A program made the position numbers and the translations under genes. The notes under the pieces were generated by a model. That model worked only from the letters and a program-made list of their open reading frames with translations, was not told where the DNA came from and searched no databases. Positions 1 to 6,468 of a stretch of DNA of 10,424 bases are shown here, piece by piece. The stretch is from Bacillota bacterium (GTDB taxonomy: Bacteria > Bacillota > Bacilli > Alicyclobacillales > SLC66): NCBI GenBank assembly GCA_021820825.1, contig JAKADD010000060.1, forward strand, positions 1 through 10,424, read 5' to 3'. How positions within the stretch are numbered: position 1 is the first letter of the stretch; the number at the start of each line of letters is the position of its first letter.

Positions 1-14
1 TAGACGCGAGCCCA

Positions 15-26
15 TAGACACGTCTA
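15..26. promoter_or_regulatory. 12-base inverted repeat, possible operator
   Basis: TAGAC-AC-GTCTA is an inverted repeat with 5-base arms and a 2-base centre. It overlaps the proposed -35 element of the lut promoter. A further half-site, TAGACG, is at 1-6. Lactate operons in this group are commonly controlled by a GntR-type repressor (LutR), so a repressor site here would make sense, but I do not recognise the motif as a known LutR site. Confidence 0.3.
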
Positions 27-45
27 ATCCCACATGTTTTATGGT
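15..45 (+). promoter_or_regulatory. possible sigma-A-like promoter for lutABC
   Basis: TAGACA at 15-20 matches five of six bases of the TTGACA -35 consensus, and TATGGT at 40-45 matches four of six of the TATAAT -10 consensus. The spacer is 19 bases, longer than the ideal 17. It is the best-placed pair in the short upstream stretch before lutA, but the match is weak and the true promoter may lie left of the window. Confidence 0.25.
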
Positions 46-104
46 ATTCTGCTTAGTATCGGCGTCGTTTATTGTGGCTTGATCACGAAAGGTCGGTGAA
101 ATCT

Positions 105-869
105 ATGCAAGTTTCCCTCTTTATTACCTGTCTTGTGGATACTATGTTTCCGGAAGTTGCGGAAAGCCTTGTTCGCCTATTGCAAAGGCAAGGCGTGCAG
201 GTCGATGTTCCGATGGGTCAGACCTGTTGTGGACAACCTGCGTTTAACTCTGGATATTTTGAGGAAGCACGGGAAGTTGCCAAAACGTGGATTGATGCAT
301 TTGCTGATAGCGATTACATTATAACCCCATCCGGTTCCTGCGGCGCCATGGTCACGCACGACTATCCCATTTTATTCAAAGATGATCCAAGACGTTTGGC
401 GCTCGTTGCAAAGTTGGCGGAACGTACATATGACTGGACGCAATTTTTTGTTGATGTTCTACAAGTCGAAGATCTTGGCGCACAGGCGGACATCATCGCC
501 ACGTATCACCCATCGTGTCACGCCACACGATTACTCGGTGTCACTGAAGCTCCAATTCGCTTATTGAACCATGTGCGCGGTTTACGGCTAGTGGAACTTC
601 CGCTCGCAGAACAATGTTGCGGGTTTGGCGGTACATTCTCAGTTAAAATGCCGGAAATCTCAACAGCCATAGCTACAGAGAAGGTGATGCATATTGCAGA
701 AACTTCTGCTGAATTGTTGCTTGGTCTGGATATGGGGTGCCTGATGAACATCGCTGGACGCATGAAACACATGAATATAAAAATTCCCGCGCTGCACCTT
801 GCGCAGTTTTTAGATCGCGCCTCATCAGACGCCCCGATCCTCACTGCAACAATAGGGGGGAATTTGTGA
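105..869 (+). CDS. lutA: L-lactate utilisation protein LutA (CCG-domain iron-sulfur subunit)
   Basis: LutA is one of three subunits of the LutABC L-lactate oxidation complex, which turns lactate into pyruvate in the cytoplasm and passes electrons towards the respiratory chain. The protein is 254 residues, close to family size. It begins MQVSLFITCLVD, the usual LutA opening, and has two cysteine-rich CCG motifs: TCCGQP at about residues 40-45 and QCCGFGG at about 170-176. An SCHATR motif lies between them. Such CCG domains bind iron-sulfur clusters, as in the GlpC and heterodisulfide reductase HdrB families. I chose the ATG at 105 because GGTGA at 95-99 gives a ribosome site 5 bases upstream and homologues start there; a TTG at 72 would add 11 residues unlike the family. 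The stop overlaps the lutB ATG by one base (TGATG). Confidence 0.93.
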   Translation: MQVSLFITCLVDTMFPEVAESLVRLLQRQGVQVDVPMGQTCCGQPAFNSGYFEEAREVAKTWIDAFADSDYIITPSGSCGAMVTHDYPILFKDDPRRLALVAKLAERTYDWTQFFVDVLQVEDLGAQADIIATYHPSCHATRLLGVTEAPIRLLNHVRGLRLVELPLAEQCCGFGGTFSVKMPEISTAIATEKVMHIAETSAELLLGLDMGCLMNIAGRMKHMNIKIPALHLAQFLDRASSDAPILTATIGGNL

Positions 870-2335
870 TGAATGGGCAATTGGATACACGTATTAAACT
901 GGCTTTGGCAGATGAAAACTTGCATCGCGCAGTTCAAATCGCGACCGATCGGCTTCGAATAAAAAAAGCGGACGCGTTGACAAAAATCGATTTTGAACAG
1001 TGGCGAGAGCGCGGTCGAGAAATTCGCGCACACGTAGTGGCGTACCTCGACTACTATCTCGCCGAACTCGCTGACCAAGTGCAAAGGCGAGGTGGGCAGG
1101 TGCACTTTTGCATAGATGAAACTGATGCAGTAGAAGCGATTAGGGAAATTGTGCAATCCCATCACGCGACCAAGGTGATCAAGTCAAAATCGATGGTAAC
1201 GGAAGAGTTGCACCTAAATCATGCTCTCGAGCAAGATGGTGTAGAGGTAGTTGAGACTGACTTGGGAGAGTACATTATTCAATTGGCAGAAGAAACTCCA
1301 TCGCATATTATTGCTCCCGCCATTCACAAAACACGCGAACAAATTGCTGACTTGTTTAGCCAGGTTGCGAACCAACGTATTGCTTCCGACACGCCAAGTT
1401 TAAATGACTATGCACACCAGGTTTTACGCAAAAAATTTCTAGATGCAGAAATCGGAATTACAGGTTGCAACTTCGCAATAGCCGAAACCGGCACCATTTG
1501 CATATTTACCAACGAAGGAAATGGCCGAATGGTTACAACCCTACCTCCCGTACATATCGCCGTGATGGGGATGGAGCGTGTCTTGCCAACCTTAGCTGAT
1601 CTCGAAGTATTTATGAATCTCCTCCCGCGCAGCGCTACCGGACAACAGCTCACAAGCTATATGTCACTTGTAACCGGGCCGCGAGAAGAAGGTGAACAAG
1701 ACGGCGCACACGAGTTTCACCTTGTCATACTTGACAATAAGCGGAGCCACTCTTTAGGAGATCCTGATTTTCAGGAGGTATTGCAATGTATTCGCTGTGG
1801 AGCTTGTCTAAACGTTTGCCCCGTGTATAGGCAAATCGGGGGGCACGCTTATGGATCTGTCTATTCTGGTCCCATTGGCGCAGTCCTCACTCCTCTGTTG
1901 CGCGACGATCCTGAAGCGGCAGATTTACCTTATGCATCAACCTTGTGCGCCGCCTGCTACGAAGCGTGTCCAGTTAAGATTCCACTGCATGATATGCTTG
2001 TTAAATTGCGGGCGCGAAATGTCGCACGCTTCCGCACACCACCTTCAGAACGGCTCGCCTTTAAAGGGTATTGTAAAATATTTAAACGAGCGCAAAACTA
2101 TCGTTTGGCGGTCCGATCCCTTCAAACTGTACAAAAATGGTTCATGACAAACGGAGAATTTCGATCTTCGCTACCTGGTCTATCCGGATGGACAAAAACG
2201 CGCAGCTTACAAGGTATGAATTCCATGACATTTCGCGAGCGTTTTACTCAAGGCTTAGTGATTGATCAAATCTCCACGCAAATGATGGAATCCTCGCAAA
2301 AGGGGTCGAATAATGATACAGAAAATGGAGACTGA
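869..2335 (+). CDS. lutB: L-lactate utilisation iron-sulfur protein LutB
   Basis: LutB is the large, ferredoxin-like subunit of the LutABC lactate oxidation complex. It has 488 residues, slightly more than the Bacillus subtilis protein. The first ~300 residues form a LUD (DUF162) domain with the hallmark GITGCNFAIAETGT segment followed by LPPVHIAVMG. Two 4Fe-4S motifs follow: CIRCGACLNVCP at residues 307-318 and CAACYEACP at 360-368. A poorly conserved tail of about 120 residues ends the protein. The start is the ATG at 869, directly coupled to the lutA stop, with a purine-rich AGGGGGGAA ribosome site at 854-862. An in-frame upstream start at 737 would lie inside lutA and is not credible. All cluster cysteines are present, so the protein looks functional. 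Confidence 0.95.
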   Translation: MNGQLDTRIKLALADENLHRAVQIATDRLRIKKADALTKIDFEQWRERGREIRAHVVAYLDYYLAELADQVQRRGGQVHFCIDETDAVEAIREIVQSHHATKVIKSKSMVTEELHLNHALEQDGVEVVETDLGEYIIQLAEETPSHIIAPAIHKTREQIADLFSQVANQRIASDTPSLNDYAHQVLRKKFLDAEIGITGCNFAIAETGTICIFTNEGNGRMVTTLPPVHIAVMGMERVLPTLADLEVFMNLLPRSATGQQLTSYMSLVTGPREEGEQDGAHEFHLVILDNKRSHSLGDPDFQEVLQCIRCGACLNVCPVYRQIGGHAYGSVYSGPIGAVLTPLLRDDPEAADLPYASTLCAACYEACPVKIPLHDMLVKLRARNVARFRTPPSERLAFKGYCKIFKRAQNYRLAVRSLQTVQKWFMTNGEFRSSLPGLSGWTKTRSLQGMNSMTFRERFTQGLVIDQISTQMMESSQKGSNNDTENGD

Positions 2336-3029
2336 ATTTTTGCGGAAGATCGCCCATCGCCTAGGGCGACAAGAGCCACTACGCGAACCTCCACAGCGCG
2401 CATATGTCGGCGCCGAAGGTCTTGTCCATAGCATACTTCCTAAATCCCATCAAGCAGCATCGGATTCTCATCAAGAAGTGGGTTTCTTAGCGGAAGTGTT
2501 TTGTCTTTCTCTTGAGGATGTCGGAGGTTATGCGAAGGTCATTTCAAAAAGTGAAATTTCAACGGTGTTAAACGATATCATCATACAGCATCAGATCCGA
2601 TCAGTTTTGCAATGGAAAGATTCCTATCTCGAACACCTCGGTGTGAGTCACGCTTTAAAAAATCGAGACCTGGACGTATACACGTGGGGGGAAGAAAACA
2701 TCCTCACAAAAGAGAGGATTGAACAAGCACAGCTTGGTATCACATCCGCAAACTATGCCATTGCAGAAACAGGATCCCTGGTGATCGTGGGGGATCAATA
2801 CCACGGCCGTTCTGTAAGTCTCTTACCCTCAGTCCATGTAGCCTTTGTTCCGCTTACACATTTGCACCTGCGTGCAAAAAGCGTGCTTCAAGAGCTGAAT
2901 CAACACCGAATGCCAGCGGCTGTCAACTTCATTACAGGCCCCAGCCGCACATCAGATATTGAAATGGATTCCACCATAGGCGTTCACGGCCCTAAGCACA
3001 TATATGTCTTTTTAACTGCTGATGCGTAA
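2313..3029 (+). CDS. lutC: L-lactate utilisation protein LutC (LUD domain)
   Basis: LutC is the third subunit of the lactate oxidation complex and consists mainly of one LUD (DUF162) domain. The length of 238 residues matches the family. Visible landmarks are GITSANYAIAETGSLVI at about residues 142-158, PSVHVAFVP at about 173-181, and the C-terminal TGPSRTSDIE followed by GVHGPKHIYVFL, typical of LutC. The ATG at 2313 has AGGGG at 2301-2305, and the first 23 bases overlap the end of lutB in another frame, so the two are translationally coupled. The gene ends with TAA. No convincing terminator follows, and no lactate permease or regulator gene sits next to it in this window. Confidence 0.93.
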   Translation: MIQKMETEFLRKIAHRLGRQEPLREPPQRAYVGAEGLVHSILPKSHQAASDSHQEVGFLAEVFCLSLEDVGGYAKVISKSEISTVLNDIIIQHQIRSVLQWKDSYLEHLGVSHALKNRDLDVYTWGEENILTKERIEQAQLGITSANYAIAETGSLVIVGDQYHGRSVSLLPSVHVAFVPLTHLHLRAKSVLQELNQHRMPAAVNFITGPSRTSDIEMDSTIGVHGPKHIYVFLTADA

Positions 3030-3192
3030 AAGGGCTTGATTTCCCGATGTTGTTATCCCCTCAGCTTGGCAACGGCAATAGGCTTGGTGAAAATGGATGA
3101 AATTATCAATCGGTTGGACCATTTGCTCTGGAAGTGTCACTGGAACGAGCTCGGCAAAATGAGCAAAAAAATAACACAAAAACTTTCTCGGC
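3030..3192. other. unassigned AT-rich spacer between lutC and the regulator remnant
   Basis: These ~160 bases follow lutC and keep its AT-rich character. A + strand frame open from 3036 contains an ATG at 3093 reading MDEIINRLDHLLWK and runs straight into the kinase remnant, but it has no strong ribosome site and I recognise no family. GGG...CCC pairings near 3032-3046 are too short to be a terminator. The segment ends where response-regulator sequence begins (about 3190), so it probably contains or abuts a recombination breakpoint. Confidence 0.4.
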
Positions 3193-3273
3193 AACCTGCG
3201 GCGCAAACTTCAACAGGCGACGGGCGATCCGGTGATCAGGACCATCTACGGAATTGGATACAGACTGGGCTGA
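3175..3273 (+). pseudogene. C-terminal remnant of an OmpR-family response regulator
   Basis: Reading in the frame of AAC at 3193, the sequence encodes NLRRKLQQATGDPVIRTIYG and then IGYRLG, stopping at TGA 3271-3273. This is the classic end of the winged-helix DNA-binding domain of OmpR/PhoB-type regulators: the recognition-helix NLRRKL and the terminal hairpin with G-(I/V)-GYRL. Everything upstream (receiver domain and most of the effector domain, about 200 residues) is missing, and the frame meets a TAA at 3172-3174. The stop overlaps the kinase ATG at 3273, the usual layout of a two-component pair. It is short for identification, but the motif plus the adjacent kinase makes the call strong. 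Confidence 0.8.
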
Positions 3274-3794
3274 TGCGAACGCGCCTGATAGCCCTTCTGG
3301 TGATTGTGGCGCTGGTTGTTTCCAGCGGCGATTTCTTCAGTTCGCAGTGGGTTTTCAAACGTGGATTCGCTTCCTACGCCGCTGAGTCGCGTCGGGATCA
3401 GGTGCACGATTGGGCGGTGCTCCTGGGCCTCCTGTATATGGATGTTCAGCGAATGACGCAGGTTCTTCTGAACCTTCTTTCAAACGCACTGCGGTTCAAC
3501 CAGTCCGATTCCCGCATGACCTTGTCAGCGCAGTTGCTGGAGGAAACCGCAGAGGTCGCCTTTACCGTCTGCGACGAGAGGCCGGGCATTGCAGCCGAAC
3601 ATCTGCCGCATGTGCTGGAGCGTTTCTATCGCGCCGACGTGTCGCGCCAGCGTGACACGGGAGGAACGGGCCTGGGCCTGGCCATCGTCGCTGAAATCGC
3701 GCACGCGCACGGCGGACAGGTGGATGTCGAGAGCACGGTTGGCCGTGGCACATGTGTGCAGGTGTCACGGCCGCACCGCATTCATGCTTTTTAG
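3273..3794 (+). pseudogene. sensor histidine kinase with internal deletion
   Basis: The ATG at 3273 overlaps the stop of the regulator remnant and opens a 173-residue frame. Residues ~1-25 (MRTRLIALLVIVALVVSS) form the first membrane segment of a sensor kinase, followed by a short extracellular start. Near 3425-3445 the sequence jumps directly to the ATP-binding domain: N box LLNLLSNALRF, then a G1 region reading DERPGI where DxGxGI is expected, HVLERFYR (F box), and G2 GGTGLGLAI. The rest of the sensor domain, second membrane helix, HAMP and the histidine-bearing dimerisation domain are gone, so autophosphorylation is impossible. The deletion happens to stay in frame. The G1 glycine-to-arginine change suggests decay of the remainder too. 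The open frame extends upstream to 3036 by chance. GC-rich like the phn genes. Confidence 0.85.
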
Positions 3795-3864
3795 CCCCAC
3801 AACACAGCTGACCAGCCAGCCGACAACACGCTTGTTGCGAGCATCATAGGTGTTTTCTTTGTCA

Positions 3865-3888
3865 AGGCAGAGGAAAAATCTTCTGCCT
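3865..3888. terminator. hairpin between the convergent pseudogenes, weak terminator candidate
   Basis: AGGCAGA at 3865-3871 pairs with TCTGCCT at 3882-3888, giving a perfect 7-base stem with a 10-base loop. On the minus strand the stem begins at the last base of the arsM stop codon, the expected place for a terminator. However, neither strand shows a run of T after the stem; the T-rich stretch lies in the loop. It may be a degraded terminator or an RNA-end stabilising hairpin. Confidence 0.3.
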
Positions 3889-4524
3889 CACGGTTTAACG
3901 CCCGTAATGATCGCAGAAACAATATAATCTTCCATGTTCGTTGTGGGCGCCCAATCTTTGATAAACGTCTTCGATTCATCTCTCGGCCCAATCGTGATCT
4001 GAGTAAATCCATTGTCTCGTAACATGGATTCAAGGTCATCGATGGACGACGCCCCGAAAATGCATCCAGACCATGCATCCCGATCGTTTTTGATTTTCTC
4101 CGGCAATTCTGCCGTCGCCACAACGTCGGAAATGGCCAGCCGACCGCCTGCTTTCAATACACGATACGCTTCCTGGAACACCTGAAACTTATCCGGCGAC
4201 AAGTTGATCACACAGTTGGACATCATGACATCAATCGATGCATCCGCCAGTCGAACCCGCCCCCGCTGCCAAGATCCAATACAACTTCTCCACGTTTCAA
4301 CCCTGCAATGGCTTGCGGATTTCCGCATCCAAGGCCCAGATTAGCCCCTTCAGGAACCGCAGACAACTCCATGAGTGAATACCCCAGTTTGGCCGATACC
4401 TCATCCACATCGATTGGAGAATGGCAACATCCCGAGGCGACGAACAAGCGTTGTCAAGTTGAGCAATTTCGTGATAGCGACTCCGGATATTTTGCCGGAT
4501 TTCATCGTTTGTAAAGTCGTTCAT
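3888..4524 (-). pseudogene. arsM: arsenite methyltransferase, broken by frameshift and deletion
   Basis: ArsM uses S-adenosylmethionine to methylate arsenite to volatile or less toxic forms. Three minus-strand frames carry successive pieces. Piece one starts at ATG 4524 behind AAAGGGGAT and reads MNDFTNDEIRQNIRSRYHEI up to DNACSS. Piece two, from about 4440, reads [20 protein letters not shown], then [14 protein letters not shown] and [11 protein letters not shown] (SAM motif I). Piece three, from about 4250, reads [20 protein letters not shown] and the rest to the stop, including SGCIFGAS, a likely second arsenic-binding cysteine. Between pieces one and two one base seems lost. Between two and three about 50 residues of the SAM-binding fold are missing compared with family members. 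The protein cannot be made intact, so this is a pseudogene. It lies 27 bases after the phosphatase gene, same strand. Confidence 0.9.
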
Positions 4525-4551
4525 CGTCGAAGATCCCCTTTCCGTACTCTT

Positions 4552-5211
4552 TCATGGCGCAAAAGAACCCACGCGTGATCCAAGATCCGCTTCCGTGACG
4601 CTCAAATGGTTGTTGCCAGCATGAATCAGACGCCAGACTCCCCCGCGAAATTGCAACTGGTTGACGCCACAGGTCCTGTTGTCAATCGACGCGCGTGGAA
4701 TACCCAGCGCCTCGGCAACCTGTTGCATCGTGGTCCTGTGCGTGACGATGGCAATTGTACCCGAATAATCGCCAAGTATATGTTCCAGAGCGGTTGCGAC
4801 CCTGGCAAACACTTGCGTATCCTCAGAGTCTTCAGGAAAAATGGGTGATGCATAGGAATGATACTCATCATCGATACCCGAAAACAGACACAGCGCTTCC
4901 TCCCTTGTGATGATGTCCGGCATCGACGCAAAGGAGTCTGGATGCAAAAATTCTGTGAACCCACTCTCCACGAGGATCGGAGCCTGCACATGCGCGGCGA
5001 TGCTCGACGCAGTCTGCAACGTACGCAGAAACGGGGAAGAGAAAACGGCGCCGATCCCCTCCTGGCGCACGAAGTCCGCGGTCTCTTGCGCCTGCTTCCA
5101 TCCGTTCGCTGTGAGTGGTGGATCATGCGGTCGTTTGGCAGTTTGCTTCCAATCCGGCTGCTCCATGTCCATGCGCAGGCCGTGACGGATTAAAAATATT
5201 CTCTCGACTAT
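4552..5211 (-). CDS. histidine phosphatase family protein with non-standard start
   Basis: Members of this superfamily remove phosphate through a phosphohistidine intermediate. Read from the ATA at 5211-5209 the protein has 219 residues and starts (I/M)VERIFLIRHG, as the family usually does. RHG is at residues 9-11 (catalytic His10), the second arginine is in SSPFLRTLQTA (Arg63), an acidic residue sits in GFTEFLHP (Glu87), and the second catalytic histidine is in IVTHRTT (His158). The first ATG, at 5172, falls after RHG and would give an inactive protein. No ATG, GTG or TTG exists in this frame between the phnM stop (5275) and RHG. GGAGGG at 5221-5226 lies 9 bases before the ATA. Alternatives are a frameshift from the 5208-5270 ORF, or a recently lost start codon. 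It is last in the phn transcription unit apart from the dead arsM; the substrate is unknown. Confidence 0.75.
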   Translation of the reverse strand: MVERIFLIRHGLRMDMEQPDWKQTAKRPHDPPLTANGWKQAQETADFVRQEGIGAVFSSPFLRTLQTASSIAAHVQAPILVESGFTEFLHPDSFASMPDIITREEALCLFSGIDDEYHSYASPIFPEDSEDTQVFARVATALEHILGDYSGTIAIVTHRTTMQQVAEALGIPRASIDNRTCGVNQLQFRGGVWRLIHAGNNHLSVTEADLGSRVGSFAP

Positions 5212-5270
5212 GATGATACACCCTCCATCTGTTGCATTGTGCGTTCGATCCTCATTCCCAACAGCTTCAC
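5208..5270 (-). CDS. 20-codon linker ORF between phnM and the phosphatase gene
   Basis: A GTG at 5270-5268 lies 9 bases after a strong ribosome site, AAGGAGG at 5280-5286, placed inside the last codons of phnM. It opens a 20-residue frame (starting MKLLGMRIERTM) ending with TAG at 5210-5208. That stop overlaps the proposed ATA start of the phosphatase (ATAG), an arrangement resembling ATGA-type translational coupling. It could be a coupling peptide, or the true 5' end of the phosphatase gene separated from it by a one-base loss. No known family; a chance ORF is possible. Confidence 0.35.
   Translation of the reverse strand: MKLLGMRIERTMQQMEGVSS
5221..5226 (-). promoter_or_regulatory. ribosome binding site pointing to the ATA start
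   Basis: GGAGGG on the minus strand, 9 bases upstream of ATA 5211-5209. No standard start codon in the phosphatase frame lies at a usable distance from it, so it decides in favour of initiation at or near the ATA, or marks where an ATG was lost. Confidence 0.5.
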
Positions 5271-5274
5271 GCCG

Positions 5275-6468
5275 TCACTCCTCCTTGCTAACTGCTGCCG
5301 TCGGGCGCATGGCTGGAACGAGGCTGATGCGCCTGCCTCGCACCCACACCTGTTCAAGATGCGGAACGCCGTCACTGTCATGCACCGCCAGTAAGTCCGC
5401 CTCCTTGCCGATGGCGATCGACCCAATGGCATCGTCGACACCCATCGTCTGCGCCGGATGCAGTGTCACCAAGCGAACAGCGTCCTGCATGGGGTAGCCC
5501 AATCGATACAGATAAAAGACCGCATGCATCAGTGCAGGCGGATAGTAGTCTGAGCAGAGGATGTTTGCCGCTCCGTGTTGAATGGCTTCCACGGCGGAGA
5601 GATTGCCGCCCGTAGAGCCGCCGTTGATCAGATTGGGCGCTCCCACAATCACAGAGAGGCCCAGTTCCCTGGCGCGCTTTGCGACCGGCAGTGAAATGGG
5701 GAATTCGCTGATCACGCCGCACCATTGCGCAATCAAGTCCAACTTGTCACACGAGTCGTCATCGTGTGAAGCCAGTGGAATCCCTTGCCGCCTAGACCGT
5801 TCTGCCAATATACTGAGGCTGTCGTACGCCGTCTTGTCGCGTTCCTGGATATCTGTGAGGTAGCGAGTCACAGTCGCAGCGTCGAATCCGTGGTGCTCTT
5901 GCAGATACCCGCGATAGTGCTCGATATTGTGGAACTGCCCCTGACCTGGCGTATGATCCATAAAGGACAACAACTCGACAGCGCGATTGTCCAGCATGCG
6001 ATGGACAGACGCCAGCGCAGCCGTATTCGAGATTTCAAAGCGCAAATGAATCCGATGACGGATCAGACCCTGCTCGCTGCGTCGATACTCAAGCAGGGTT
6101 GCCGCCAGCCGTTCGATCACGTCCGTGTTCCGTGTTTTACGAGCTGTGGGCGCGTGGGACAGCGATAAAGCATGGTAGATCGTCGTCACGCCGGCGCTGA
6201 TCAGTTTGCGCTCCATTTCCCGAATGGCAATGCCCATGGGCAAGGTGCAGTTGGGCCGTGGCTGAATCTCCATTTCGATGGCGTCGCTGTGCAAATCGAT
6301 GAAGCCGGGAAACAGCCACGCGCCGTCGAGATCGCAACTGGCTGCAGAAGCTGCGGGCATCGCGCCGATATGGACAATACGCCCATTGCGGATGCTGACG
6401 CTGCCGCGCTCCAGCACCTCGCCCGGCAACACGATGCGTCCATTGGTCAGGGTGAGACACTCGTCCAT
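5275..6468 (-). CDS. phnM: alpha-D-ribose 1-methylphosphonate 5-triphosphate diphosphatase PhnM
   Basis: PhnM is a metal-dependent amidohydrolase-fold enzyme of the C-P lyase pathway. It cleaves pyrophosphate from ribose 1-methylphosphonate 5-triphosphate, giving the 5-phosphate that is the substrate of PhnJ. The 397-residue length fits the family. Metal-site motifs are visible: DLHSDAIE at residues 58-65, the SHDDD segment around His235, and CSDYYPPAL at about 305-313. The N terminus (LTNGRIVLPGEVLERGSVSI) and C terminus (GKEADLLAV) form the usual small beta domain of amidohydrolases. The ATG at 6468 follows an excellent GGAGG site with a 7-base spacer, and the first 22 bases overlap the end of phnL. 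The stop is TGA followed by C, and the frame stays open beyond it into the phosphatase. Confidence 0.95.
   Translation of the reverse strand: MDECLTLTNGRIVLPGEVLERGSVSIRNGRIVHIGAMPAASAASCDLDGAWLFPGFIDLHSDAIEMEIQPRPNCTLPMGIAIREMERKLISAGVTTIYHALSLSHAPTARKTRNTDVIERLAATLLEYRRSEQGLIRHRIHLRFEISNTAALASVHRMLDNRAVELLSFMDHTPGQGQFHNIEHYRGYLQEHHGFDAATVTRYLTDIQERDKTAYDSLSILAERSRRQGIPLASHDDDSCDKLDLIAQWCGVISEFPISLPVAKRARELGLSVIVGAPNLINGGSTGGNLSAVEAIQHGAANILCSDYYPPALMHAVFYLYRLGYPMQDAVRLVTLHPAQTMGVDDAIGSIAIGKEADLLAVHDSDGVPHLEQVWVRGRRISLVPAMRPTAAVSKEE

Noticed and set aside
737..868. Earlier start for lutB at 737
   Set aside because: It would overlap lutA by more than 130 bases and add residues without family support; ATG 869 has a ribosome site and the TGATG coupling.
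518..1165. Minus-strand frame of 215 codons across lutA and lutB
   Set aside because: It is antisense to well-supported genes, with no domain and no ribosome site that would favour it.
1851..2147. + strand frame of 98 codons inside lutB
   Set aside because: Shadow of lutB, covering its iron-sulfur region in the wrong frame.
3036..3272. Extended start (TTG 3036 or ATG 3093) for the kinase frame
   Set aside because: A response-regulator C terminus is encoded in another frame at 3175-3273 and its stop overlaps ATG 3273, so the true kinase start is 3273 and the upstream open frame is accidental.
3800..3887. Insertion sequence or transposon end causing the pseudogene cluster
   Set aside because: I searched by eye for terminal inverted repeats, target duplications and transposase fragments in 3030-4550 and found none; the damage looks like simple deletions.
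3865..3888. Hairpin as a firm rho-independent terminator
   Set aside because: The stem is good but no T-run follows on either strand, so it is kept only as a weak candidate.
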